Positions 1 to 5,842 of a stretch of DNA of 9,286 bases are shown one piece after another. Position numbers and translations under genes: made by a program. The notes beneath the pieces are model-generated. The model did not search any database. It was given only the letters and a program-made list of their open reading frames with translations, and was not told the origin of the DNA. Source of the DNA: an uncultured archaeon (GTDB lineage Archaea > Micrarchaeota > Micrarchaeia > Micrarchaeales > CABMGC01). The first letter of the stretch is position 1. Each line of letters starts with the position of its first letter. The stretch covers positions 1-9,286 of the forward strand of contig CABMGC010000012.1 in NCBI GenBank assembly GCA_902385515.1. Reading direction: 5' to 3'.

Positions 1-1
1 C

Positions 2-538
2 ATCGCTTCCAAGGCAGTGGGGCTCAAGGTCAGGATAAACGGCCAAAGGCTTAGGAGCGTCAGGCGGATGCGCGATCTGACCGTCACAGAGCTGGCGAAG
101 CGCTCGGGCCTTTCGAAAAATACCCTTTACGCTCACGAAAAGGGAGCGGGATACGCGTCCCTGCCGACCGTCGAGAGGCTGGAAAAGATCCTACATGACT
201 CAATAACGACCGGCCTTCGCTGCGGGAACGAGAGCAAAGTTCCGGCGACCCAAAACCGCCTGGCGAGGACTGGAATGAGGGCAATACGCCTGGACAATTC
301 CCCGTTCGACATAGTCGCCAAGAGCAAAAACTATTACGAGATAAGCCTTGACGCAAACATAAGGACGCTTGTCAAGCGCGCGAGCCTGTTCAGGCTGATA
401 AAAGAGAGCTTCGACAGCAATTACCCGTTTTTTGTCGGCGAATCGAAGAAAAAGCTGGGAGGAATACCCGTCATACGCAAAAAGGACCTGGAGCATCTGA
501 CCTCCGAAGAGGAACTGCTGGACATGGTGTACTCCTGA
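2..538 (+). CDS. HTH-type transcriptional regulator, COG1395-like (5' truncated)
   Basis: The reading frame is open to the left edge, so the gene probably begins outside the window. The first in-frame start-like codon inside is a GTG at 17. Numbering from that GTG, residues about 7-60 form an XRE-type helix-turn-helix, with LTVTELAKRSGLSKNTLYAHEKG as the recognisable core. Residues about 88-173 form a second domain with an SPFDIVAK stretch and a GIPVIRKKDLEHLTSEEELL ending. An HTH in the middle with this kind of C-terminal domain matches my memory of the archaeal COG1395 regulators of about 300 residues, whose missing N-terminal domain would lie upstream. Family assignment is by recall and moderate. 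The likely role is DNA binding; targets are unknown. It converges on the A24 peptidase gene with only 4 bp between the stop codons. Confidence 0.7.
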   Translation: MASKAVGLKVRINGQRLRSVRRMRDLTVTELAKRSGLSKNTLYAHEKGAGYASLPTVERLEKILHDSITTGLRCGNESKVPATQNRLARTGMRAIRLDNSPFDIVAKSKNYYEISLDANIRTLVKRASLFRLIKESFDSNYPFFVGESKKKLGGIPVIRKKDLEHLTSEEELLDMVYS

Positions 539-542
539 TTTC

Positions 543-1400
543 TCAAAGCATTAGCAGGATGATGTTTCCGAAAAGTACGGAGATTGCCGCGCCCGCAAGT
601 ATGAACGCTGCCAGCGGTGCCGCGTTCCTGTAGACGGGCAGCTTCTCCTTCGAGCCTCTGAACTCGCCGAGGAACTTTTCCGTAACGAGCCTTCCGAAGC
701 CGTCGTATTTTTTCGAGAGCCTGGCTATTTCGCTCTTTTCGAGCACGTTCAGCGCGATTATGTCGTCGGCCTCAATGTCTTCGACTCCCACGAACCTTAT
801 CATGTTCGAGGTGATCCTCTCTTCGAAGGTGAGCGTTATCGCGGAAGGAACGGCTATCAGCACTATCAGGAGCAGCTTGCCAAAATCGAGCCCATAAACT
901 CCGTATACCATGAACGACATCGCGAGATACAGGAGCATGAGGGTGAGTCCGTAAAAGATGTGGCGCGAGTCCGTGCCTGCCTTCGCGTATTCGTTGCGCC
1001 GAAGAAGCAGGTAGTATACCGGCACGACCCACACCGCGACAAGCCCCGTGGCTATGAATACAGACAGTATGAAGGGCAGGCCGAGCTGGCCCGTGCCGAT
1101 CAGAAGGGGGGTGAACTGTACGGGGATTATCATGCTTATCGAGGCAAGCTCGAAGTAGTCGCCCGCGCCCCAGAATCCCATCTTGTATATGACGTGGCCG
1201 ACCCCGATTATGGCGATCGCGATCAGGAAGCTGTATGCGATGCTGCCCTGGTTAAGAAGAAACGTGACCGCTATGCCAACAACTATGCTGACGTACGCGA
1301 ACGCGTTCGGCACGTTCCTCTTGTTGAAGACGTCAAACGCGGCGTAGATTATCGCAATTGCGGCGAGAATTAGGAGCTGTATTGAAAGGTTGATGTCCAA
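543..1400 (-). CDS. A24-family prepilin/preflagellin peptidase-like membrane protein
   Basis: This is an integral membrane protein of 285 residues when started at the TTG at 1400. Hydrophobic segments lie at about 9-23, 34-50, 55-72, 85-105, 108-133, 150-170, 174-191 and 261-283, with a charged loop at about 192-258. The two aspartates expected of A24 aspartyl peptidases are visible: D23 in FDVFNKRNVPN and D81 in a GAGD motif, the family's GxGD signature. Such enzymes cleave the positively charged leader of type IV pilins and archaellins at the inner face of the membrane. No pilin or archaellum gene is adjacent, so the substrate is unknown. A longer frame begins with a TTG at 1421. I chose 1400 because it lies about 28 bases from the TATA centre at 1428, which fits a leaderless transcript. 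Confidence 0.85.
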   Translation of the reverse strand: MDINLSIQLLILAAIAIIYAAFDVFNKRNVPNAFAYVSIVVGIAVTFLLNQGSIAYSFLIAIAIIGVGHVIYKMGFWGAGDYFELASISMIIPVQFTPLLIGTGQLGLPFILSVFIATGLVAVWVVPVYYLLLRRNEYAKAGTDSRHIFYGLTLMLLYLAMSFMVYGVYGLDFGKLLLIVLIAVPSAITLTFEERITSNMIRFVGVEDIEADDIIALNVLEKSEIARLSKKYDGFGRLVTEKFLGEFRGSKEKLPVYRNAAPLAAFILAGAAISVLFGNIILLML

Positions 1401-1424
1401 TTTCTCACAGTTTTTATACAAAAG

Positions 1425-1432
1425 ATTTAAAT
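1425..1432. promoter_or_regulatory. Symmetric TATA box shared by divergent genes
   Basis: ATTTAAAT is its own reverse complement and sits inside an AT-rich stretch. Measured from its centre (1428.5), the TTG start of the A24 gene lies about 28 bases away on the minus strand, and the ATG of the small ORF at 1458 about 30 bases away on the plus strand. Archaeal TATA boxes are normally centred about 26 bases before the transcription start, so both starts suit leaderless or nearly leaderless transcripts. Function is inferred from position. Confidence 0.55.
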
Positions 1433-1457
1433 AACCTCATAAAGACTAATAAATTAG

Positions 1458-1586
1458 ATGTTCTGTATGCAGGCTACCCCGAACGTGCAAGGCAGGTTCT
1501 CTTTCTCATGGGTAGCCAAGCACGTAGCAAGCAAGCGCATGTGCGGCTTGGTCTACGGCATTAACGGAACAAAGCCCACTGCATAA
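1458..1586 (+). CDS. Small ORF, 42 residues, unknown function
   Basis: An ATG-to-TAA frame encodes 42 residues beginning MFCMQATPNVQGRF and ending GLVYGINGTKPTA. It has two cysteines and several basic residues, and no obvious membrane segment or signal peptide. I do not recognise it. In favour of a real gene: the ATG sits where a leaderless start would follow the TATA at 1425-1432, and about two thirds of its codons end in G or C, similar to neighbouring genes. It ends 23 bases before the winged-helix gene and could be the first cistron of that cluster. Against it: it is short and contains a strong inverted repeat (1512-1521 with 1546-1556), so the transcript might instead be a structured RNA. 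Confidence 0.4.
   Translation: MFCMQATPNVQGRFSFSWVAKHVASKRMCGLVYGINGTKPTA
1512..1556 (+). repeat. Imperfect inverted repeat, possible RNA hairpin
   Basis: GTAGCCAAGC at 1512-1521 pairs with GCTTGGTCTAC at 1546-1556 over ten base pairs, with one bulged T at 1552. The loop is 24 bases. It lies inside the small ORF. It has no T-run after it, so it does not look like a terminator. It could be part of a structured RNA or chance within coding sequence. Confidence 0.4.
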
Positions 1587-1609
1587 GGGCCTCTGAAAAA
1601 TTCTTTCCG

Positions 1610-1999
1610 GTGGTTCTTGTGCAAGTGGGTACTAGATATAGCGATGCCTCTGACGGGCTAAGGTTCAACGACAAGGCAGTGACTCTCATATTCGAGATCG
1701 GCCTTGACGAGGTAGCTACAGCTACCAGTTTCATAGACTATGTCAGCGACAAGTACGACGTCTCGAAGAGCGGGGCGTGGTACTGCCTCAAGAAGCTGAA
1801 GAAGGAGGGAATGGTCGAGTTCACCGAGAAGGGAGAGTCGTTCAAGCCGCTGAGCCTGACCCCGAAGGGAATAGAGATATTCAGAAGCTTAAGGATCCTC
1901 TCGGCGCGGGCGGGGATGGCCGCGTCAGGCGTGCGGGCAAGTGCGAACCCGGCACCCGCTTCGGAGGAGAGGGTCGTGGCGGAATGCTTGATCAAATGA
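1610..1999 (+). CDS. Winged-helix DNA-binding protein
   Basis: The product has 129 residues from a GTG at 1610. GTG codons at 1619 and 1625 are possible alternatives, since no ATG occurs early. Residues about 18-90 look like a winged helix: a first helix at the KAVTLIFEIG stretch, a helix-turn-helix over FIDYVSDKYDVSKSGAWYCL with the following KKLKKEG, and a wing with a TPKGIEIFR ending of the kind seen in MarR/PadR-like archaeal regulators. The last 30 or so residues are rich in Ala, Ser, Gly and Pro and look like a flexible tail. It opens a four-gene plus-strand cluster (gaps 18, 28 and 48 bases) and may regulate it. There is only a weak TATA-like stretch (CATAAG, near 1585) at the right distance, so it may be co-transcribed with the small ORF. 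Confidence 0.7.
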   Translation: MVLVQVGTRYSDASDGLRFNDKAVTLIFEIGLDEVATATSFIDYVSDKYDVSKSGAWYCLKKLKKEGMVEFTEKGESFKPLSLTPKGIEIFRSLRILSARAGMAASGVRASANPAPASEERVVAECLIK

Positions 2000-2017
2000 T
2001 TACACTTAGGTGAGGAA

Positions 2018-2485
2018 ATGAACAAGGTAGGAATAATAGTGGAGGAAAAGGGAAAACGGAATTGGAACGAGCGGAATCGTGGCGACAACTACGAGCTGGC
2101 CTTCGGGGCAGGACCTGAGGGAATGAACTATCTGGCGCCCATAGTCTATTCTGGAGACGAAAAGATCTCGGGCCGCAGCGAAGGCCTCGAAGGCAAGCTA
2201 TATGAGCTGAAGCGCAACGCAGGGGAAGCCGACGCCCCCAACGAACAGGTCATCGCGACCGTTTTCGTGAGAGACATAAGCGCTCTCTACGGCAGAACTC
2301 CTGAAGTGAAAGGAGTTAACGTGATAGGGCTAGGGATGCTGAACCTCGAAGATATGAGAACCAGGGCCACCGTGCTTGCGATGCCGGAGGATCTGGCCAA
2401 GCTCCTCAGAGTCAAAGTCGACGCTCCGAAACTGCAGCACATAATATTGCAGCCAAAAGTGGCCGCTGAAGCGTCGAGCGCCTGA
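2018..2485 (+). CDS. Uncharacterised protein, paralog 1 of 3, AbrB-like C-terminal block
   Basis: The product has 155 residues and I do not recognise its family. It starts at an ATG preceded by GGTGAGG at 2009-2015, a good archaeal Shine-Dalgarno. The N-terminus begins with a short hydrophobic strand (KVGIIVEE). Residues about 42-53 (IVYSGDEKISGR) match VVYTSDDALVGK in the next gene, and IATVFVRDISALYGR followed by VKGVNV matches IDVYVESFDVMFDNR followed by IKGITL. Residues about 117-147, including VLAMPEDLAKLLRV, have the strand, Pro, helix, Leu-hydrophobic, strand order of a SpoVT/AbrB swapped-hairpin half-domain. The family link is inferred. No signal peptide or membrane segment is seen. 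It lies 18 bases after the winged-helix gene and is probably in the same operon. Confidence 0.75.
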   Translation: MNKVGIIVEEKGKRNWNERNRGDNYELAFGAGPEGMNYLAPIVYSGDEKISGRSEGLEGKLYELKRNAGEADAPNEQVIATVFVRDISALYGRTPEVKGVNVIGLGMLNLEDMRTRATVLAMPEDLAKLLRVKVDAPKLQHIILQPKVAAEASSA

Positions 2486-2513
2486 TCTGGCAGGTGCGAA
2501 CGGGTGGGACGAT

Positions 2514-3020
2514 ATGCAGATGAAAAAAGCGTTTGTGATAGAAGAGAGATGCGAATGGCTGCCGCAGAACAAAGACAAGCAGCATTCGCAGGTGGTGTAT
2601 ACCTCGGATGACGCGCTTGTAGGGAAGATGCGCACGATATCAAGGTACGGAAGTGAACAGGGCATAGATGTTTATGTCGAGTCTTTCGACGTGATGTTCG
2701 ACAACCGCGCCATAAAGGGCATAACCCTTGCAGAAGAAAGGGCGATGGCCGTCAAGGGCCTTGCCCGGCAGATTGGCGGAAAAGATCAGGAGCAGCAGGC
2801 AGGGCAGGTAATTCTCCCTGGCATACGCCTCGGCTTAGGAGAGCTGCCAGCATACCCTGAAGCGGTGTTCATGTACAAGGACCTCGCAAGGCGCCTCAAG
2901 CTCCCGGAAGACGCCGGCAAGCTGCGGTACGTCGCACTAAAAGAGCCAGAAATGGCCGACCGCACGGGCCAGCCCGAAGCGGGTGCCATGCACGCGAAGA
3001 ACATGGAGGCCATGCTTTAG
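2514..3020 (+). CDS. Uncharacterised protein, paralog 2 of 3, AbrB-like C-terminal block
   Basis: The product has 168 residues and no family I can name. The ATG at 2514 has GGTG at 2503-2506 as ribosome-binding site; a second ATG at 2520 (MKKAFVIEE) is a possible alternative start. It parallels the preceding gene from end to end: a KAFVIEE opening, a VVYTSDDALVGK block near residue 30, an IDVYVESFDVMFDNR block near residue 70, and a C-terminal block at about 116-145 (FMYKDLARRLKLPEDAGKL). In that last block about 10 of 29 positions are identical to the preceding protein by my hand alignment. The proline that opens the helix in an AbrB-type fold is replaced by Tyr here. A tail of about 23 residues follows. 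It is probably co-transcribed with its neighbours, 28 bases after the previous stop. Confidence 0.75.
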   Translation: MQMKKAFVIEERCEWLPQNKDKQHSQVVYTSDDALVGKMRTISRYGSEQGIDVYVESFDVMFDNRAIKGITLAEERAMAVKGLARQIGGKDQEQQAGQVILPGIRLGLGELPAYPEAVFMYKDLARRLKLPEDAGKLRYVALKEPEMADRTGQPEAGAMHAKNMEAML

Positions 3021-3068
3021 TTATTTTAATTATGCGCCGCGTAAACAAGTGATTGTGGGTGAGTAACT

Positions 3069-3728
3069 ATGTCCGTTGTAGTATTGGGTGAAGTACAGAA
3101 TCTCGGGGTAAGGGGAGGCAGCAAACTTACTGATGTGATGCGAACTGCGGAGTGCTCTCCGGCGGTCAGGAATGCTGAAGTTGAACTGATCGTAAAAAAG
3201 GCCGCGATACTGCTCGAAGGCGGTGATGGCGAGGGGGATGCGCTTCCAATAATGGTCAGAAGAGGGGACGACCTCGGCGAGGACACCCTGAAAAAAGTAG
3301 TGCACGAGGTGCTTACGAAAGACAAGCGCTTGATCGAACAGGGAGTTTGCAAGGTGGGAAAGCACAGCTCAATGGGTATTTACACGGACGACGACCTTGT
3401 CGTCCTTGTCAGGCCCACGCACGTGAAGAAGGTGCGTCCTACCGCCCGCGTGATGATGAGCGGCCACGAGCGCGATGCAAGAACCCTGCTACAGGCGAGG
3501 GGGGCGAATTTCTTCGTCCTTTTCCCAAAGGAGGTAGCGATGGCCTTGGACATACCCCAGGACAACTATGCGCATGTCCACGTTTCGTTCGAAAGCGTGG
3601 AAATAAACAAGGCGCAGGCGGATTCGCAAGAACAGCTCGGAGAGCCAGAGCACAAAGCAAGCGGTTCGAACTACTATCTCGAACCCACCTCATGGGCGAT
3701 CGATGCGCAGACCTTTGCCACGCTCTAG
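3069..3728 (+). CDS. Uncharacterised protein, paralog 3 of 3, AbrB-like C-terminal block
   Basis: The product has 219 residues and is not recognised as a known family. The ATG at 3069 is preceded by GGGTGAG at 3057-3063. The clearest part is residues about 136-175, where QARGANFFVLFPKEVAMALD is followed by IPQD and a VHVSFE strand. This resembles the archaeal SpoVT/AbrB pattern of a Gly-Asn turn, a strand, a Pro-Lys helix start, Leu-x-Ile, an acidic turn and a last strand. It aligns with the C-terminal blocks of the two preceding proteins (shared Ala, Leu, Asp and the Pro of paralog 1). The N-terminal 130 residues are not clearly alignable with them. The last 40 residues are polar. A TATA-like ATTTTAAT at 3023-3030 could give it its own promoter inside the cluster. 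Confidence 0.75.
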   Translation: MSVVVLGEVQNLGVRGGSKLTDVMRTAECSPAVRNAEVELIVKKAAILLEGGDGEGDALPIMVRRGDDLGEDTLKKVVHEVLTKDKRLIEQGVCKVGKHSSMGIYTDDDLVVLVRPTHVKKVRPTARVMMSGHERDARTLLQARGANFFVLFPKEVAMALDIPQDNYAHVHVSFESVEINKAQADSQEQLGEPEHKASGSNYYLEPTSWAIDAQTFATL

Positions 3729-3732
3729 TCGC

Positions 3733-3741
3733 ATATTTTAA
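3733..3741 (+). promoter_or_regulatory. TATA box of ilvE
   Basis: ATATTTTAA is centred at about 3737, 28 bases before the ilvE ATG at 3765. The spacing places the expected transcription start at or within a few bases of the start codon, and no Shine-Dalgarno core is present, so the message is probably leaderless. It lies just after the stop codon of the preceding gene. Confidence 0.6.
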
Positions 3742-3764
3742 GTTTTCTTTCGCATACTGAAAGC

Positions 3765-4679
3765 ATGGCGAGCAAACAGTACATCTGGTTCGATGGCAAG
3801 TTCGTGGACTTCGGCAAGGCGAACGTCCACGTCCTCACACATTCGCTCCAGTACGGCAGCGGCATATTCGAGGGCATCAGGGCATACCGGACCGCGCGCG
3901 GCGCCGCGGTATTTAGGCTGGAGGACCACGTCAACCGCCTGTTCAACTCCGCAAAGATATATGACATGGACCTTGGAGTGACACAGGAGACCGTATCTAA
4001 CGCGATAGTTTCCACAATAAGGAAGAACGGCCTCGGCGAATGCTACGTGAGGCCTTTCTCTTTCTACAACGACGCAAGGATAGGCGTGAATCCGATCGGG
4101 CGCAAGATAAGCACGATAATCGCGGCGATACCCTTCGGCAACTACTTCCAAAACAAGGATAGGGGAATATCGTGCAAGATATCGTCCTGGCAGAGGATAA
4201 ATTCAATGGTCCTCCCGCCGCAGGCCAAGGCAAGCGGCAACTACCTGAATTCGGTCCTCGCCTCGCTTGAAGCCAGGCGGGCGGGCGCAGACGAGGCGAT
4301 AATGCTCTCGGGCAACGGGTACGTCGCCGAGGGCTCGGGGGAAAACATTTTCCTTGTCAACGACAACAAGATAATCACGCCCTCCGCAGAATCGGACATC
4401 CTGCTGGGCATAACCCGCGGCACAATCATCGAGCTCGCCCGGAGCCTGGGAATGGAAGTAGAGGAACGGAACGTGCACAGGGAGGAGCTTTTCACAAGCA
4501 GCGAGGTCTTCTTCACAGGCACGGCGGCGGAGATAACCCCGATAACCAGGATAGACTCTAAGAGGATCGGCAGGGGCCACATAGGGCCGATAGCGAAGAT
4601 GCTGAGCGACAATTACTCCCTCATAGTCAAAGGAGAGAACAAGGAATTCGAGGGATGGCTCACGTACGTCGGCAAATGA
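3765..4679 (+). CDS. ilvE: Branched-chain amino acid aminotransferase
   Basis: This is a fold-type IV PLP enzyme of 304 residues, the usual length for IlvE. It transfers the amino group between glutamate and the 2-oxo acids of Val, Leu and Ile in the cytoplasm. Visible signatures are the early SLQYGSGIFEGIRAY block, HVNRLF with R58 (the position that contacts the PLP phosphate in relatives), YVRPF near residue 94, the catalytic lysine K155 in AKASGNYLNS, and E189 in GYVAEGSGENIF. FTGTAAEITPI, near residue 250, completes the substrate and cofactor site. All key residues are intact, so it should be active. No other branched-chain biosynthesis gene lies nearby, so whether it acts in synthesis or degradation is open. 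A D-amino acid transaminase or aminodeoxychorismate lyase is less likely given the FEGIRAY and KASGNYL motifs. It converges on pth2 with 10 bases between. Confidence 0.95.
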   Translation: MASKQYIWFDGKFVDFGKANVHVLTHSLQYGSGIFEGIRAYRTARGAAVFRLEDHVNRLFNSAKIYDMDLGVTQETVSNAIVSTIRKNGLGECYVRPFSFYNDARIGVNPIGRKISTIIAAIPFGNYFQNKDRGISCKISSWQRINSMVLPPQAKASGNYLNSVLASLEARRAGADEAIMLSGNGYVAEGSGENIFLVNDNKIITPSAESDILLGITRGTIIELARSLGMEVEERNVHREELFTSSEVFFTGTAAEITPITRIDSKRIGRGHIGPIAKMLSDNYSLIVKGENKEFEGWLTYVGK

Positions 4680-4689
4680 CTGCGCAAAG

Positions 4690-5046
4690 TCAAAGCAGCT
4701 TAAGCGGCGAAGTGAAGACGTTTATCTCGGCGCTTTCCCACGGGCCTATCCCAAGGGCGGTCTTTGTGCCCGGCGGCACCTGCGTCATTCCCGCGTCGCT
4801 CACAAGCGCGCACGGTATCTTCTTGAACTTGAACGCGGCAAAGAGCTTCTCAAGGTCCTTTATGTCGTCGACCTTCAGGACTATCTTCTTCTCCCCGGTC
4901 CTTAGCCACTCCTGAGCCACCTTGCTGTTCGTCTTCTCACATTCGAAAAAGCTCATTAGCGATGCGTGGGCCGCCTGCGCGGCCAGTTTTCCCGGACCCA
5001 TCTTAAGGTCGGTCCTGATGACTATGACCTGCTTTATGTCCTGCAT
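4690..5046 (-). CDS. pth2: Peptidyl-tRNA hydrolase, Pth2 type
   Basis: The enzyme cleaves peptidyl-tRNA released from stalled ribosomes and so recycles tRNA; the Pth2 form is the archaeal and eukaryotic one. The product is 118 residues, normal for the family. It opens QVIVIRTDLKMGPGKLAAQA with H27 and A28 following, the family's GKxAAQxxHA signature. Near the C-terminus are DAGMTQVPPGTKTALGIGP (D84, T88, G101), the other conserved block. The frame is open further upstream to 5166, but the 40 extra residues do not belong to the family. The ATG at 5046 lies 26 bases from a TATA centre at 5072, which settles the start and implies a leaderless message. It lies downstream of the HAD gene on the same strand but has its own promoter. 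Confidence 0.95.
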   Translation of the reverse strand: MQDIKQVIVIRTDLKMGPGKLAAQAAHASLMSFFECEKTNSKVAQEWLRTGEKKIVLKVDDIKDLEKLFAAFKFKKIPCALVSDAGMTQVPPGTKTALGIGPWESAEINVFTSPLKLL

Positions 5047-5067
5047 GATACGGCTTTCCCCTGCAAG

Positions 5068-5076
5068 TAATTTATT
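5068..5076 (-). promoter_or_regulatory. TATA box of pth2
   Basis: On the minus strand this reads AATAAATTA, preceded by a GG pair. Its centre is 26 bases from the pth2 ATG at 5046, the standard archaeal distance to the transcription start. It lies in the 58-base gap after the HAD gene. Confidence 0.65.
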
Positions 5077-5104
5077 CCTTTCAGGCGCCGCCTGCGCGCA
5101 AGTT

Positions 5105-5770
5105 TCAGCGTGCAATTGCAACGTCCGCAACAAAACCGTCCGCCACTCTGCAAGGCTCCTGCGCAAAGCAGGCGGCCTGTTTTATCTCCGCGTCAAGCGT
5201 CCTCGCCTTGGCGGTCCTGACCACTGGCGCGAGCGCAAACGCCACCGCTTCGTTGTGCCAATTCGAGAACATGATGAAATTGTTGGGACGTATGCCGAAT
5301 TCCCTGACGAAACGCAAAGCCTCCGAAGGGCTGTCGTCAACGAGGACCATGTACCTGTCGGGGTTTTCGTCGCAGTATTTCCGCACGTATGCAGCCTTCC
5401 TGTCCGTCCGCCTGACATCCACGTCAGGCATGCCCTCCTCGTCCAGCACTCTCCTTATGAAGTCCGGCCTGCTGTTCGATGTTAGCACGATGACCTCCAC
5501 GCCGCAATTGAGATAGTTCGTCATCAGGTCCCTTACAGGCTCGTTTATCTCCACCGGCCCTGCAGACCCCGCCTGCGTTCTGCTTTCAACTCCGCGCTTG
5601 AGAATTTTCAGGTTCTCGCAAATGGGGAAGAGCACATTCGTGGCCACGCGCTCGACGCTTCCGCCCCTGAGCGCGGCGGGCATCATGCTCCTTGTGGTGC
5701 ACTTGATGGTATTGGCGTAAACTCCGTCATAGTCCACCGCCACGGTGCACTCCCTGGCACGTTCCGTCAT
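5105..5770 (-). CDS. HAD-superfamily hydrolase, substrate unknown
   Basis: The product has 221 residues from the ATG at 5770. The HAD motifs appear in order: motif I VAVDYDGVYA with nucleophile D13 and D15, motif II VIVLTSNSR with T97/S98, a motif III lysine probably K125 in DRKAAYVRK, and motif IV VLVDDSPSE with D145 and D146. This supports a Mg-dependent phosphatase or phosphotransferase in the cytoplasm. Residues between motifs I and II are long enough (about 80) for a cap insertion. The C-terminal part has few charged residues and two cysteines. Substrate specificity cannot be read from the sequence. An upstream extension to 5983 overlaps priS and is rejected, because the ATG at 5770 lies about 26 bases from a TATA-like element. 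It is divergent from priS and upstream of pth2. Confidence 0.8.
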   Translation of the reverse strand: MTERARECTVAVDYDGVYANTIKCTTRSMMPAALRGGSVERVATNVLFPICENLKILKRGVESRTQAGSAGPVEINEPVRDLMTNYLNCGVEVIVLTSNSRPDFIRRVLDEEGMPDVDVRRTDRKAAYVRKYCDENPDRYMVLVDDSPSEALRFVREFGIRPNNFIMFSNWHNEAVAFALAPVVRTAKARTLDAEIKQAACFAQEPCRVADGFVADVAIAR

Positions 5771-5793
5771 ATCCTTTGTTGTGTGCGCGCTCC

Positions 5794-5800
5794 TTTTAAT
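5794..5800 (-). promoter_or_regulatory. TATA-like element of the HAD gene
   Basis: On the minus strand this reads ATTAAAA, followed by GG. Its centre at 5797 is 27 bases from the ATG at 5770, so the gene would be leaderless. The match to the consensus is modest; the spacing is the main support. The divergent priS element begins only 12 bases away. Confidence 0.45.
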
Positions 5801-5811
5801 GCATTGGCAGG

Positions 5812-5820
5812 CTATACTTT
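5812..5820 (+). promoter_or_regulatory. TATA-like element of priS
   Basis: CTATACTTT is centred at about 5816, 27 bases before the priS ATG at 5843. This fits a leaderless transcript and argues against the GTG at 5831, which would lie too close to the box. Confidence 0.5.
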
Positions 5821-5842
5821 GATTGTCTAAGTGTGTTGGCAT

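Noticed and set aside
960..1373. 137-residue plus-strand frame inside the A24 gene
   Set aside because: It is antisense to a well-supported membrane protein; its product is low-complexity and charged, with no motif.
1500..1590. Possible tRNA or other known structural RNA
   Set aside because: There is a 10-bp stem, but no GGTTC-type T-arm, no acceptor stem closing it and no anticodon arm could be fitted.
3347..3760. 137-residue plus-strand frame overlapping paralog 3
   Set aside because: It is an alternative frame of a gene with a good ribosome-binding site, its product is Arg/Gly/Pro-rich without motifs, and it runs across the ilvE promoter.
4680..4689. Terminator between ilvE and pth2
   Set aside because: The gap is only 10 bases, with no hairpin or T-run on either strand.
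5047..5166. 40-residue N-terminal extension of Pth2
   Set aside because: It overlaps the HAD gene end, is not part of the Pth2 family, and contains the TATA that places the start at 5046.
4922..5485. 187-residue plus-strand frame over pth2 and the HAD gene
   Set aside because: It is antisense to two genes with clear family motifs and has no promoter or ribosome-binding site.
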